NCBI RefSeq assembly: GCF_000018685.1
Contig: NC_010001.1
Span: 1,194,001-1,258,000 of the forward strand
Length of the DNA stretch: 64,000 nt
DNA from: Lachnoclostridium phytofermentans ISDg
GTDB taxonomy: Bacteria; Bacillota; Clostridia; Lachnospirales; Lachnospiraceae
Direction of reading: 5' to 3'
Shown: one piece after another, positions 52,303 to 61,468 of the stretch
Layout: every line of letters starts with the position of its first letter
How positions within the stretch are numbered: position 1 is the stretch's first letter
The notes under the pieces: generated by a model
What the model was told of the DNA's origin: nothing
What the model saw: only the letters and a program-made list of their open reading frames with translations
Databases searched by the model: none
Made by a program: the position numbers and the translations under genes

Positions 52303-53090
52303 GAGATATTTATATATCGTTTGCAAAAAAGAAATTTTTAAGTTGCATGGCATACCGATTCGATCATTGGATGACGATTTTTAGTTCAGTTTTTACTGTT
52401 ATAATTTCCTTTTATCTATACAGCGCATTGTACTCTGGAAATACAGAATTTGATGGAATAACTCTATCGATGGTCGCGACCAATCTTATTATTTCTTTCG
52501 TAATTGGGGATGCATTTGCTATGGATGATGAATTTTTACATAATAAGATCAATAACGGTACCATTGCAAATGAATTTTTAAGACCGGTGAATTTTAAGCT
52601 ACGTATATTAGCAGAAGATTTGGGTCAGACATTTTATAATTTGATATTTCGAAGTGGTCCTGCATTCTTGCTTACAGTATTGTTGATTGATATGGAGCCA
52701 CCAAAGAGTATTGTTTATCTAATGCTAAGTATCATTGCTTTATTATTCGGATATTTTGTCTGTTGGAATTTAAGTTTTATCGTTCAGACTTTAGCATTTT
52801 GGATAATTAATGTTTGGAGTATATCTACTATAAAAGGTGTTCTTTTTAGTTTACTTTCTGGATGTATTTTACCACTATGGTTTTTACCAGATACTGTTCG
52901 TACAATTGCCTCTTTCACTCCATTTAGCTCCATTTATTTTGGTACAGTTCAGATTTATCTCGGATTGGTAAATGAACGAGAAATAGTAGCAATCTATTTC
53001 AAGCAATGGATTTGGATTGTATTATTATATCTCATAGGAGATTTCTTATGGAGGCGTGGTCAAAAGAAATTGATTGTGCAAGGGGGGTAG
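52284..53090 (+). CDS. ABC-2 family permease (PF06182/COG4587-type)
   Basis: A 268-residue membrane protein with about six helices and few charges. N-terminal cytosolic helix (FAKKKFLSCMAYRFDHW) precedes TM1; ANEFLRPVNFKLRILAED is the conserved cytosolic loop of this class; the end WRRGQKKLIVQGG is typical. It overlaps the ATPase gene by 19 bases, with GAGAGG upstream. It forms the channel with the next gene product. Substrate unknown; relatives export drugs or toxins. Confidence 0.88.
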   Translation: MSSKPLGDIYISFAKKKFLSCMAYRFDHWMTIFSSVFTVIISFYLYSALYSGNTEFDGITLSMVATNLIISFVIGDAFAMDDEFLHNKINNGTIANEFLRPVNFKLRILAEDLGQTFYNLIFRSGPAFLLTVLLIDMEPPKSIVYLMLSIIALLFGYFVCWNLSFIVQTLAFWIINVWSISTIKGVLFSLLSGCILPLWFLPDTVRTIASFTPFSSIYFGTVQIYLGLVNEREIVAIYFKQWIWIVLLYLIGDFLWRRGQKKLIVQGG

Positions 53091-53093
53091 GGA

Positions 53094-53906
53094 ATGAAGG
53101 ATGCAATCACAATGTTTTTTCAATATTCCCGTGTAACTATGAAATCATGGTTTCAGTACCGGGTAGATGCCTTACTACGATCCCTTGCAGTTTTTTTACG
53201 TGAAGCGACCGGAATTGTATCAATAGTTTTGGTACTTACAAAATTTGATATAAATGGTATCATTAGCTGGGATGTAGATGAGCTTGTGTTTTTATACAGT
53301 TTTTTATTTAGTACCTACGGTATTTTAATTATTTTTTTTACTGGGCTTCGCGACTTTGGAAAAACAATTCAAGATGGTACGTTTGACCGTTTTTTACTGC
53401 GTCCACGAGGAGTTTTATTTCAAATCATAGCAAGTGACGCAGATTGGTTTGCTGCGGTTGGTCATGGAGTGTTAGGAGTCGTATTATTCTCATATGCGAT
53501 AAGCAGAATAGATGTTGTATGGAATCTGGGAAACATCCTATATTTAGCTACGGCTTTTATTGGTGGGATTTTGATTCAGGGAGCAATATTTTTATTTTTT
53601 GCAAGCCTTAGTTTTTATTTTGTAAAAGCAAGTAATGTACGTGGAGCATTATTTTGGAATCTACGTAATCTTGCTGGTTATCCACTTAGTATCTTCCCTA
53701 AAATGATACAATGCATGTTAATGTATGTTGTACCGTTTGCATTCGTTAACTATTTTCCAGCTCAATATTTACTACGAAATGATGACCTTATCTATTATCC
53801 AGAAGTCTATCTATATCTGACTCCACTTATAGGGATTGCTATGTATTTGGGAGCATATTGTTTTTGGAGAACGGCAATAAAGCATTATAAAAGTACTGGA
53901 AATTAA
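53094..53906 (+). CDS. ABC-2 family permease (COG3694-type)
   Basis: A 270-residue membrane protein with six helices. QYRVDALLRSLAVFLREATGI near the N-terminus and the cytosolic loop TIQDGTFDRFLLRPRGVLFQ are the family signatures, pairing with the preceding permease. The gap is three bases and GGGGGG lies upstream. It ends the operon; no strong terminator follows. Confidence 0.88.
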   Translation: MKDAITMFFQYSRVTMKSWFQYRVDALLRSLAVFLREATGIVSIVLVLTKFDINGIISWDVDELVFLYSFLFSTYGILIIFFTGLRDFGKTIQDGTFDRFLLRPRGVLFQIIASDADWFAAVGHGVLGVVLFSYAISRIDVVWNLGNILYLATAFIGGILIQGAIFLFFASLSFYFVKASNVRGALFWNLRNLAGYPLSIFPKMIQCMLMYVVPFAFVNYFPAQYLLRNDDLIYYPEVYLYLTPLIGIAMYLGAYCFWRTAIKHYKSTGN

Positions 53907-54021
53907 TAATATTATTTCACTATCTATAGAAAATCCTAGATATAATAATATTTATATTGTTTATACTTGGAGGTTTACTTGATAAGTAAAGATGTTAATC
54001 ACAAGAACAAGGAGGATTATA

Positions 54022-54516
54022 GTGGATAAGCTTAAGACGTTAAATGAGATTTACATAGAAATAAATCAAAAGAAGAAGGAATTGATTCATTTTTTTAAGG
54101 AAAAAGGATTTCAATACCGATGTGGTTATTACAATCAACATAGTGTTAAGGTAGACAATGAATGGATTACAGAGGAGTATCCGATACCCGTAATATCAAT
54201 GGAGCAGATAGGTGACCTTGGTATCGATATTAGTCATATTTTTTTTGAGATTGTGGTAACTAGAGAACAGGCATTAACGCTTGACTTTGAGAAGCTTAGG
54301 CCTTATCGATTTGAAGTATATGGTGTTGAGAATTTCTTGAATGATTTTTATAATGAGACATTACCATTACAGGATATTAAAAAGAAAATTCGAAGAAGTG
54401 ATGAAGAATCTATTGGTATTAGTTTTTTCTTTATCATAGATGAACCAGTAGATCAAATTGGTAATGCAGTGATTGATATTCACAAAAAGATAATTCTCAA
54501 AGAAAGGTTAATATAG
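54022..54516 (+). CDS. Uncharacterised 164-residue protein
   Basis: The start is GTG at 54022, six bases after GGAGG; an in-frame ATG at 53992 precedes the RBS. The protein is soluble, alpha/beta: an N-terminal helix (LNEIYIEINQKKKELIHFF), strands EEYPIPVISMEQIGDLGIDI, and an acidic end. I do not recognise the family with certainty (it resembles DUF3201-like proteins). It is separated from the exporter operon by about 115 bases. Confidence 0.6.
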   Translation: MDKLKTLNEIYIEINQKKKELIHFFKEKGFQYRCGYYNQHSVKVDNEWITEEYPIPVISMEQIGDLGIDISHIFFEIVVTREQALTLDFEKLRPYRFEVYGVENFLNDFYNETLPLQDIKKKIRRSDEESIGISFFFIIDEPVDQIGNAVIDIHKKIILKERLI

Positions 54517-54689
54517 ATATACAAGTAGTCCAGGAGCATTAGATGTATAAATAAAAAAGTTTTAAAGTATGGAGTTTATTTTACCTGAATATTCTCACAT
54601 TCAAACATATGTAAATGTAATTATAATAATTTTAGAAATATATTATCTCGATTTGTTGATATGCTTGGAAAATTGGTTTTGATCAAATA

Positions 54690-54866
54690 ATGCTAGAAGA
54701 TAGTTTTAATGGTCTTGATTGGGAAGTTAGTGATGATGGTATTATGTATGTTGGTTGTAAAGCTAATTCACAATCAATAAAATATAATGATATTATCCTT
54801 AACATAAGACCATATGTTATGGGGTGGACGCCTCAGGTTATTTCAAAGCTATTTGAAAAATTGTGA
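54690..54866 (+). pseudogene. Probable fragment of an unknown protein
   Basis: A 58-codon frame (MLEDSFNGLDWEVSDDGIMY, later YVMGWTPQVISKLFEKL) is protein-like in composition. It lacks an RBS and is open a few codons upstream, with a stop soon before. It reads as the C-terminal piece of a lost gene. The remaining intergenic sequence to 55130 contains an extended -10 (TATAAT 54979-54984), probably for the exonuclease gene. Confidence 0.4.
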
Positions 54867-55130
54867 TATCTTACTTTATCAATAATTTTTCTTTCGTAAC
54901 CTACTATTAATCCTAAGAAATACTTACTGGATGATTGTCTACTCAGAAAAATCCATGTCGTTTCTTCGAGATTTATGTTATAATAGAATAGAAAATGATG
55001 ATTGTTTACAAAGAAATAGTTTTTCTAAAGATTTAGAAATGACTATTATGAACAGCCTATCATCATTTTTAGAGTTATTAGAGAGGAGTTTATTGTGTAG
55101 TTATGATTAGCTGCACGATACAAGATAAAT

Positions 55131-55883
55131 ATGAAATTAATATCATGGAATGTAAATGGAATTCGTGCATGTGTTCAAAAGGGATTCTGTGATTTTTTTA
55201 AAGAAGTAGATGCAGACATCTTTTGTATTCAGGAAAGTAAACTGCAGGCTGGACAGATAGAGCTTGATTTTGAAGGATATTATCAATACTGGAATTATGC
55301 TGAGAAAAAGGGGTATTCGGGTACTGCTATCTTCACAAAGAAAGAACCATTACAAGTTACCTATGGAATGGGTATTGAGGAACATGATAAGGAAGGCCGA
55401 GTTATTACGTTAGAATTTGAAGATTTTTATATGGTAACAGTGTATACTCCGAATTCTCAAAACGAATTAGCACGACTCTCCTACCGTATGGAATGGGAGG
55501 ATGAGTTCCGTCGCTTTCTTAAGAAATTGGAAGAAACAAAACCAGTCGTTGTGTGTGGGGATTTAAATGTAGCGCATAAAGAGATAGACCTTAAGAATCC
55601 AAATACAAATCAGATGAATGCAGGTTTTACAATCGAAGAGCGAACAAAGTTTAGTGAGCTGTTAGAGGCTGGGTTTATTGATACGTTCCGTTATTTTTAT
55701 CCAGATGCCATGGATATGTATTCTTGGTGGTCTTATCGATTTAAAGCGAGAGAGAAGAATACAGGTTGGCGTATTGACTATTTCTTAGCATCCCAAGGAT
55801 TAGAAAGTAAATTGGTTAGTGCAAAGATTCATTCACAGATTTTGGGATCTGACCATTGTCCAATTGAATTAGAGATAAAGTAA
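55131..55883 (+). CDS. xth: Exodeoxyribonuclease III / AP endonuclease
   Basis: A 250-residue DNase I-fold enzyme acting in base excision repair at abasic sites. Motifs in order: MKLISWNVNGIRA, DIFCIQESKLQ, EGRVITLEF, VTVYTPNSQ, CGDLNVAHKEIDL (metal Asp/Asn), WRIDYFLAS and GSDHCPIELEI (catalytic Asp-His pair). The length is standard. The RBS is weak (ATAAAT only). A terminator follows. Located 300 bp before a glycosylase-like gene. Confidence 0.95.
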   Translation: MKLISWNVNGIRACVQKGFCDFFKEVDADIFCIQESKLQAGQIELDFEGYYQYWNYAEKKGYSGTAIFTKKEPLQVTYGMGIEEHDKEGRVITLEFEDFYMVTVYTPNSQNELARLSYRMEWEDEFRRFLKKLEETKPVVVCGDLNVAHKEIDLKNPNTNQMNAGFTIEERTKFSELLEAGFIDTFRYFYPDAMDMYSWWSYRFKAREKNTGWRIDYFLASQGLESKLVSAKIHSQILGSDHCPIELEIK

Positions 55884-55904
55884 ATTCAAAGGGTAAGTAA
55901 ATAG

Positions 55905-55944
55905 AGGATTACAACGAGGGTGCTTTATCGTTGTAATCCTTTTT
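55905..55944 (+). terminator. Terminator after xth
   Basis: AGGATTACAACGA (55905-55917) with TCGTTGTAATCCT (55928-55940), then five T's. The remainder to 56201 shows nothing else. Confidence 0.88.
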
Positions 55945-56201
55945 AAAAATAAAGAGAAAATATACATATGTTTTTCTAGCATCCTCGTCAAAGGTTTGAC
56001 CTTTTAATATGCGGGGCATTATGTTACTACATAAAATAGTTGGAAATGGGGATGGTAGAATCACCAGAAGAAATATCAGAATTTATATTTAAGCATTAAA
56101 CAATAGATATGGGTTAAATGTATTATGATTAGTTATATGTTGATAGGAATTAGGAAAGTTATTTCTATAAACTATTCAATTCCTTATGTAGAGGTAGGAT
56201 T

Positions 56202-56948
56202 ATGAAGAAAACACTAATAGATTATAAGGATGCAATTGACAAATTAACCTTAAAAGAAAAATACGAGAAGCAAGAAATCTTAACTAAGGAATTTCTCATC
56301 GAAAAAGATGGAGATATCGAAATATATTACGCTCCTCATAATGAGTATAGAAATATAAGAGCAAGGATTTTTATCATTGGTATAACACCGGGGTTTCAAC
56401 AGATGAGCACTGCGATAGCAACTGCTAAGAAAGGGCTTAATTTGAAGTTTCCAATAGAGCAAATTCAGTATGAATGCAAGGTAGCAGGTCGTTTTAGTGG
56501 AGTTATTAGAAAGAATATAATTCAGATGTTGGATGAATTGGAGTTACCTAGCCTTTTAGGTATAAATAGTACAAGTGACCTTTTTTCAAGTAAGGATGAA
56601 TTATTACACACAGTTTCCTTAATACCTTATTCTGTTTTTTTAAAGAAGCAAAATTATTCTGGACATACTCCAAAGTTACTTAAAAGCAATTTGCTTACAA
56701 AGTATATCTATGAAAACTTCCTAGAGGAGTATAATACTCTAAAAGAGAAAGAAAAAGTATTACTGATACCACTTGGACGAGCAGTGGAGGAAGTTCTTAT
56801 TCAATTAGAAGGGGAAGGACTTATTTCAAAAAATCAAATATTATTAGGTTTTCCTCATCCTTCTGGTGCCAATGTTAACCGAATTACGCAATTTCAGGAT
56901 AATAAACTTAAGATGATGGATTATCTTCAAAAAAGAGTTTGGAGTTAA
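56202..56948 (+). CDS. Uracil-DNA glycosylase superfamily-like protein
   Basis: A 248-residue soluble protein. IFIIGITPGFQQ (about residues 53-64) resembles UDG motif A (GxxPG). LLGFPHPSGANVNRI near the C-terminus (about 220) resembles the second motif with a conserved His in a HPS loop. The central part lacks the standard water-activating residues in recognisable form, so the base specificity is uncertain. Placement after exonuclease III fits a base-excision role. AGAGGTAGG precedes the ATG. Confidence 0.65.
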   Translation: MKKTLIDYKDAIDKLTLKEKYEKQEILTKEFLIEKDGDIEIYYAPHNEYRNIRARIFIIGITPGFQQMSTAIATAKKGLNLKFPIEQIQYECKVAGRFSGVIRKNIIQMLDELELPSLLGINSTSDLFSSKDELLHTVSLIPYSVFLKKQNYSGHTPKLLKSNLLTKYIYENFLEEYNTLKEKEKVLLIPLGRAVEEVLIQLEGEGLISKNQILLGFPHPSGANVNRITQFQDNKLKMMDYLQKRVWS

Positions 56949-57217
56949 AGAGAGATGTTATCGGTCTAAAGATTAAGACTTTTAATTATAAATTTTCAAA
57001 AATACACCAATCCCTTGTAAAAACTGGATTAATAACGGTTTTTGAATGAGGTTTAATATTACACTAAAAATGTTTTTAGAGCAATATTATTGAATGAGGT
57101 TTAATATACTAAATATGTTTTTTAGTACAAAATTAGATGATATATAATAATATACATCAAATAAGAATAACCTATGAAAAGATAAAGAATATAATAAAAG
57201 TAAAACGAGGCAATTAA

Positions 57218-57655
57218 ATGGATTGCAGTAATCCTGTGAAACTATTATTGTCTGTGTCTTTTGACTATACAATTGAGATGGCATACCAAAATAATGATAT
57301 TTTAAATACTCCGGATGCAAAGTCTATTAACACTGGTAGGCTTAATCTTTTTATAGAGAACGTAAACAATAAGATATCAGACTGTGTATTTATCACCACC
57401 TTCGGATTAGATGGTCCACCTACTACAAGTATCTTAAAATTCGATGGAAATACCATTTCCTACACATTTGATAATTCAAGATATAGTAAGATACCTGGTG
57501 ATATCTCTTCCCATAAAATTAAAAAGATCTATACAGAAAAAAATAAAGATGGTGATAATCTTATCTTTACAAGTTATCATGCAGTTACTTTTGATAATGT
57601 TGATTATACAATATTTAACGATTTTGTATTTATTAATGTTAAAAGAAGATATTAG
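57218..57655 (+). CDS. DUF4362-like protein without lipoprotein signal
   Basis: A 145-residue protein. LNLFIENVNNKISDCVFITT, ILKFDGNTISYTFDNSRYSK and the following IKKIYTEKNKDGDNLIF match the DUF4362 pattern. Typical members are secreted lipoproteins with a clear signal; here the N-terminus (MDCSNPVKLLLSVSFDYTIE) is atypical, with a Cys at position 3 and only weak hydrophobicity. The 5' end may be replaced or degenerate. ACGAGG precedes the ATG. Function unknown. Confidence 0.6.
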   Translation: MDCSNPVKLLLSVSFDYTIEMAYQNNDILNTPDAKSINTGRLNLFIENVNNKISDCVFITTFGLDGPPTTSILKFDGNTISYTFDNSRYSKIPGDISSHKIKKIYTEKNKDGDNLIFTSYHAVTFDNVDYTIFNDFVFINVKRRY

Positions 57656-57671
57656 TAACTCATAAGCATTC

Positions 57672-57709
57672 AAAAAAGGCCTAAATCAATTAATGATTTC
57701 GGCTTTTTT
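57672..57709 (+). terminator. Terminator after the DUF4362-like gene
   Basis: GGCC-AAATCA (57678-57688) pairs with TGATTT-GGC (57694-57703) within flanking A and T runs. Confidence 0.75.
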
Positions 57710-57840
57710 AAATTAAATTCTGCTTATAAAGTGAATTTTTAGCATACATAGAATAATTCAGATTGCCAATACTAGTAACGAAATAAATTAATTTTATATT
57801 AGAAAAATCATAGCATGAATGAAAAGAAAGGAGGATTTCT

Positions 57841-57975
57841 ATGCCAAAGGATAGTCAACCGGATAATAAAGAAGCAAGAAAAGAAAAAGCTAACGGTCAG
57901 ACACCAATTACAGCAGAAAATCAAAATCAAAATCCTAATGCTAAAAGAAAGTCAATTCCCAATAATGACGTTTAA
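57841..57975 (+). CDS. Small 44-residue hydrophilic protein
   Basis: ATG at 57841 is preceded by AAAGGAGG with six-base spacing, one of the best RBSs in the window. It encodes a Lys/Asn/Gln-rich, disordered protein (MPKDSQPDNKEARKEKANGQ at the start, NPNAKRKSIPNNDV at the end). No family recognised. The alternative larger frame at 57815 overlaps the RBS and is a shadow. Similar in character to 40125 and 58151. Confidence 0.6.
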   Translation: MPKDSQPDNKEARKEKANGQTPITAENQNQNPNAKRKSIPNNDV

Positions 57976-58150
57976 ATTTTATAATCTCATTCTCGGAAAT
58001 CCTAGTATTACTTTGTAGTAATTTGGATTTTTTTATAAATTTTAAATTAGAACTAGCTAATTAGTTAGGTATCGTCTTATAGTTATCAAAATGCTTAATT
58101 ACTATAATCCATTATTATTTTAGGCATATCATGCCAGAAAAGAGGTTCCT

Positions 58151-58393
58151 ATGGAAATTAAGAAAACAACTTCTTCAAAGGATTGCGGAACAAAAGATGG
58201 AATTAATTTTGACTACGATTACAATACAGAGTATGGTGATGGAGATATTCCAAATCCAGATAAAAACAGTACAAAAAATTCAACAGAGAACTCAAGAAAT
58301 AGTTCAAGAAATAGCTCAAAAAATTGTTCCAATAACTACAAAGATGTAATACCAGATGAAGTACCAAGAAGAGATGGACCTGGAGGAGAATAA
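58151..58393 (+). CDS. Small Asn/Ser-rich protein upstream of superoxide reductase
   Basis: An 80-residue polar protein with AGAGG upstream. A low-complexity N/S/K/R run in the middle (repeated NSS, NSR and NST units near residues 38-58) is followed by an acidic-proline end (PDEVPRRDGPGGE). Two cysteines only. It ends 26 bases before the superoxide reductase gene and is probably co-transcribed with it. Unknown function, likely disordered. Confidence 0.5.
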   Translation: MEIKKTTSSKDCGTKDGINFDYDYNTEYGDGDIPNPDKNSTKNSTENSRNSSRNSSKNCSNNYKDVIPDEVPRRDGPGGE

Positions 58394-58419
58394 GGAGTTT
58401 AGAGAGGAAGTATAAAGTT

Positions 58420-58794
58420 ATGATGAAATTTTATAAATGCGATGACGACAGTCTAATTATTCCAGTTACGAATACTTATGCTTCTGTTGAATACCTTAAG
58501 AACGCGGAAGAAATAAGCCCTAATACTATGGAGGCAAGTACGGAGAAACACATCCCTATTGTCACCTGTAGCGGTAATACCGTAAAAGTAAACGTTGGTA
58601 GTGTTGCTCATCCAATGACAGAAGAACATTCTATCACGACCGTCATTTTAGAAACTCGGAGTGGTGGACAGTATAAATTCTTACACCATGGAGATGAACC
58701 AATCGTTCATTTTGATGTATCCTCTGGTGATAAGGCAATGGCTGCTTATGCTTACTGCAATTTGCATGGTCTATGGAAAGCAGATATTGATTAA
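58420..58794 (+). CDS. Superoxide reductase (neelaredoxin/desulfoferrodoxin-type)
   Basis: A 124-residue protein reducing superoxide to peroxide. The SORL iron site is seen as EKHIPIV (Glu-Lys-His), VAHPMTEEHSI (two His) and AYCNLHG (Cys and His). The N-terminal 35 residues correspond to the desulforedoxin domain of class I enzymes (FYKC start), but its other cysteines are lost, leaving a 1Fe enzyme with a degenerate N-domain. AGAGAGG precedes the ATG. Confidence 0.9.
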   Translation: MMKFYKCDDDSLIIPVTNTYASVEYLKNAEEISPNTMEASTEKHIPIVTCSGNTVKVNVGSVAHPMTEEHSITTVILETRSGGQYKFLHHGDEPIVHFDVSSGDKAMAAYAYCNLHGLWKADID

Positions 58795-58801
58795 CCAAAA
58801 G

Positions 58802-58848
58802 CTCCTTACCCTTGCTCTCTAAAATGTGTTATGGGTAAGGAGTTTTTT
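58802..58848 (+). terminator. Terminator after superoxide reductase
   Basis: CTCCTTACCC (58802-58811) with GGGTAAGGAG (58833-58842), then six T's. The A/T-rich sequence from 58849 to 59182 holds no gene. Confidence 0.88.
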
Positions 58849-59182
58849 ATACCCCGGCCAAATGTTAAACCTAAAATAGCTTTACTAGGCAGTTCAGAAT
58901 TAGCATTAATTTATCAGCTATCTAAAAATCTTTTGTTAAATTTTTGCCCAAGTGTTGACATCTAGAAATAAAAGAAATACAATCACCTAAAGATAGCAGA
59001 TGATAAAAATCGTTAAAGAATACATTAGGTCTCAATAATTAAATCGATTAATAATGAAGAAAGTAAATGATACTTAGTGGAGAAACTATCAATATTTGAA
59101 TAAAATCTACTATTTTTAGAGTATACGAGTTTATGAAACTTTTTATTAATAATAAATTACATGAATTATTAGGAGGAAAATT

Positions 59183-59779
59183 ATGAGTAAAGTATTATAT
59201 ATCAAAGCTAACATAAAGTTAGAAGGCGTTTCAAGAACATTTCAGGTATCTGATCATTTCATAGAGGAATATAAAAAGCAACATCCTGAGGATGAGGTAG
59301 TTGTATTAGATTTATATAAAGAAAATATTGATTTTTTACGCCCTGAAGATTTAGAGGCAATGGCTGATATAAATGATGAAACTAAGAAAAATACAACATT
59401 CCTTAAGTATGCTTTTCAGTTTGCAGAGGCAGATAAATATGTAATTGCAGCACCTATGTGGAACTTGGGATCCCCTGCAATATTGAAAGCTTATTTCGAT
59501 TACATTACCATAACAGGTATTACATTCCATTATACAGCAGAAGGCCCAAAAGGACTTTTACAAAATAAGAAGGCGGTACACATTGTAGCCAGAGGTGGCG
59601 AGTATGGTAACGCTCCTTATGAAATGGGTGATCGTTATGTAAAAACTATCTTAGGTTTCCTTGGTGTTAGTGATATTCAAACGATAGCAATTGAGAACTT
59701 GGATATTATTGGAGCTGATGTTGAAGCTAAGGTTAAAGAAGGAAAAGAAAAAGCTGGTTTAGTAGCAAAAGAATTTTAA
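59183..59779 (+). CDS. azoR: FMN-dependent NADH-azoreductase
   Basis: A 198-residue flavodoxin-like oxidoreductase. SKVLYIKANIKLEGVSRT binds FMN phosphate, APMWNLGSPAILKAYFDYIT is the AzoR signature, and IVARGGEY binds the isoalloxazine. It reduces quinones and azo compounds with NADH. GGAGG lies upstream. The length is typical. Monocistronic with its own terminator. Confidence 0.92.
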   Translation: MSKVLYIKANIKLEGVSRTFQVSDHFIEEYKKQHPEDEVVVLDLYKENIDFLRPEDLEAMADINDETKKNTTFLKYAFQFAEADKYVIAAPMWNLGSPAILKAYFDYITITGITFHYTAEGPKGLLQNKKAVHIVARGGEYGNAPYEMGDRYVKTILGFLGVSDIQTIAIENLDIIGADVEAKVKEGKEKAGLVAKEF

Positions 59780-59825
59780 TGAAATTTTGAATTTCTGCTT
59801 ACCAATATCATATTACAAAACACTT

Positions 59826-59853
59826 ACGCTGCCACGGAGATGTGGCAGCGTTT
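59826..59853. terminator. Terminator between azoR and the pdxR-like gene
   Basis: ACGCTGCCAC (59826-59835) with GTGGCAGCGT (59842-59851) and a short T tract. Confidence 0.75.
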
Positions 59854-59940
59854 CTATTTCTTAATTCAATTAAGAAATGGACGAGGACTATGTCAAAAAG
59901 AGAACAAGCGTGTCATTTGCCAAGGCATGCATATTCCTGT

Positions 59941-61362
59941 TTATTCTAGCATATTGACAGATGTCAAGCAGCTTTTTAAAGCCTGTACCGCATCTGGGAT
60001 ATCAGCTGATTTTATGCTGGAAAAATATAAAATCAGTTTAATTTTTGAACTGTGGTTCTTCGGTTTCTCCATTAAAAAATCCTCTACACAGCTAATACGA
60101 CAGCCGTTCTTTTTGCTTGCTTCTTTTAGGGCTACCCTGTCAATATTAAACTTAGGCTCTAATATTACAAACAGACCAGAGCCGTTATCATATATTTTAC
60201 CGTTTTCGCCAAAGGCGCCCTTCAGTTCACTGATAAACAGGCGTCTTTTTTCGTTGTAGATTTTTTTTAGGCGTCTGATTTGTCGTTCCAGCTGGCCGTC
60301 CTCCATATAAAGCGACAGTGTCATTTGCTCAATTGCAGATGCTGTTTGGCTGTAATGAGATTCTCTGCCCCGGTATTTTTTCATTAGGATCTCAGGCAGA
60401 ATCATATAGCTGATTCTAATAGATGGCGGGATGATTTTTGAAAAAGAGCCAATGTAAATAACCCGATCAGATTGATCCATCCCCTTCATAGCGGGGATAG
60501 GATTACCGTAATATCTGTATTCACTGTCGTAGTCATCTTCAATAATATAAGAGTTGTTTTCGTATGCCCAGTTCAGCAAAGAGATTCTTCTGGGTGCTGG
60601 CATAATCAGTCCTGTGGGGAACTGGTGTGACGGGCTGACAAAAACTGCTTTTGCAGTGCTTTTCCTAAGGGATGCTTCGTCTAGCCCCTGCGGGGTCATC
60701 TCAATGGGAACAATTTCAAATCCATAGTCGAAAAAGACTCTTCTTCCATTTTTAAATCCGGGGTTTTCAAAAGCGATTTTATCATGATTCGGGTCAAAAA
60801 GAGTGCAAAGCTGGCCAATCAGCACCTGTGTGTTAGACCCGATGATAATCTGCTCTGCAGAGGCGACTACCCCCCTTGATTCCATTAAATATTTGGCGAT
60901 TTGCTGCCTTAGCTCTACCTCACCGGGGATTTCTCCATATTTCATCAGGCGTGCGCTATCAAGTAGCGCCCTACTCATATATTTACGCCAAAGAAAAAAG
61001 TCGAAGCCCTCGGAATCCATTTCTCCGGATGAAAAATCATAGGTTATTTCCTCTTTTTTTGGGGGAGTATAATAGGGCATCTTTTTTTGTTTTTTTTCGT
61101 CGTAAAGGTCAAAAGGCTCTGAAAGAGCAGCAACGGCAAATCTGCTGCGTTCAGCGCCCTCAATATATCCCTCGCTGAAAAGTTGGTCATAAGCCTTTTC
61201 TACTGTTATTTTACTGACGGATAATGTCGCCGCCAACTTTCTGATAGACGGCAAAGCTTCCCGCTCTTGAAACACACCCGAAATAATGCCGTTTTTAATA
61301 TGTTCGTATATTTGCAGGTATAAGGGTCTGTCTTTATTTAGCTGAATCATCATCGTATCCAT
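59941..61362 (-). CDS. pdxR: MocR/PdxR-family regulator (GntR HTH + aminotransferase domain)
   Basis: A 473-residue regulator. The N-terminal GntR winged helix (LPSIRKLAATLSVSKITVEKAYDQL, about 38-62) is joined to a type I aminotransferase-like domain that binds PLP: EDDYDSEYRY and the Lys in IYIGSFSKIIPPSIRISY (about 310). PdxR proteins sense PLP and control vitamin B6 genes. It is divergent from a pyridoxine-kinase gene 106 bp away, which supports the assignment. The G+C is visibly higher than in the surroundings. Confidence 0.85.
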   Translation of the reverse strand: MDTMMIQLNKDRPLYLQIYEHIKNGIISGVFQEREALPSIRKLAATLSVSKITVEKAYDQLFSEGYIEGAERSRFAVAALSEPFDLYDEKKQKKMPYYTPPKKEEITYDFSSGEMDSEGFDFFLWRKYMSRALLDSARLMKYGEIPGEVELRQQIAKYLMESRGVVASAEQIIIGSNTQVLIGQLCTLFDPNHDKIAFENPGFKNGRRVFFDYGFEIVPIEMTPQGLDEASLRKSTAKAVFVSPSHQFPTGLIMPAPRRISLLNWAYENNSYIIEDDYDSEYRYYGNPIPAMKGMDQSDRVIYIGSFSKIIPPSIRISYMILPEILMKKYRGRESHYSQTASAIEQMTLSLYMEDGQLERQIRRLKKIYNEKRRLFISELKGAFGENGKIYDNGSGLFVILEPKFNIDRVALKEASKKNGCRISCVEDFLMEKPKNHSSKIKLILYFSSIKSADIPDAVQALKSCLTSVNMLE

Positions 61363-61468
61363 AATCTGTCCCTATCTAAAAATTAGAATTTGTATATTTT
61401 AATCGTGACACAATCAGTATACAATAAGGAAAACGTAATGTTAAGTTTTATTTTATGGAGGTATTACC

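Noticed and set aside
57444..57665. Alternative frame over the DUF4362-like gene
   Set aside because: It is a shadow; the family motifs are all in the 57218 frame.
58131..58349. 72-codon ORF overlapping the small Asn/Ser-rich gene
   Set aside because: Composition (Lys/Gln/Ile runs) is a frame shadow; the 58151 frame has the RBS spacing and extends to a sensible end.
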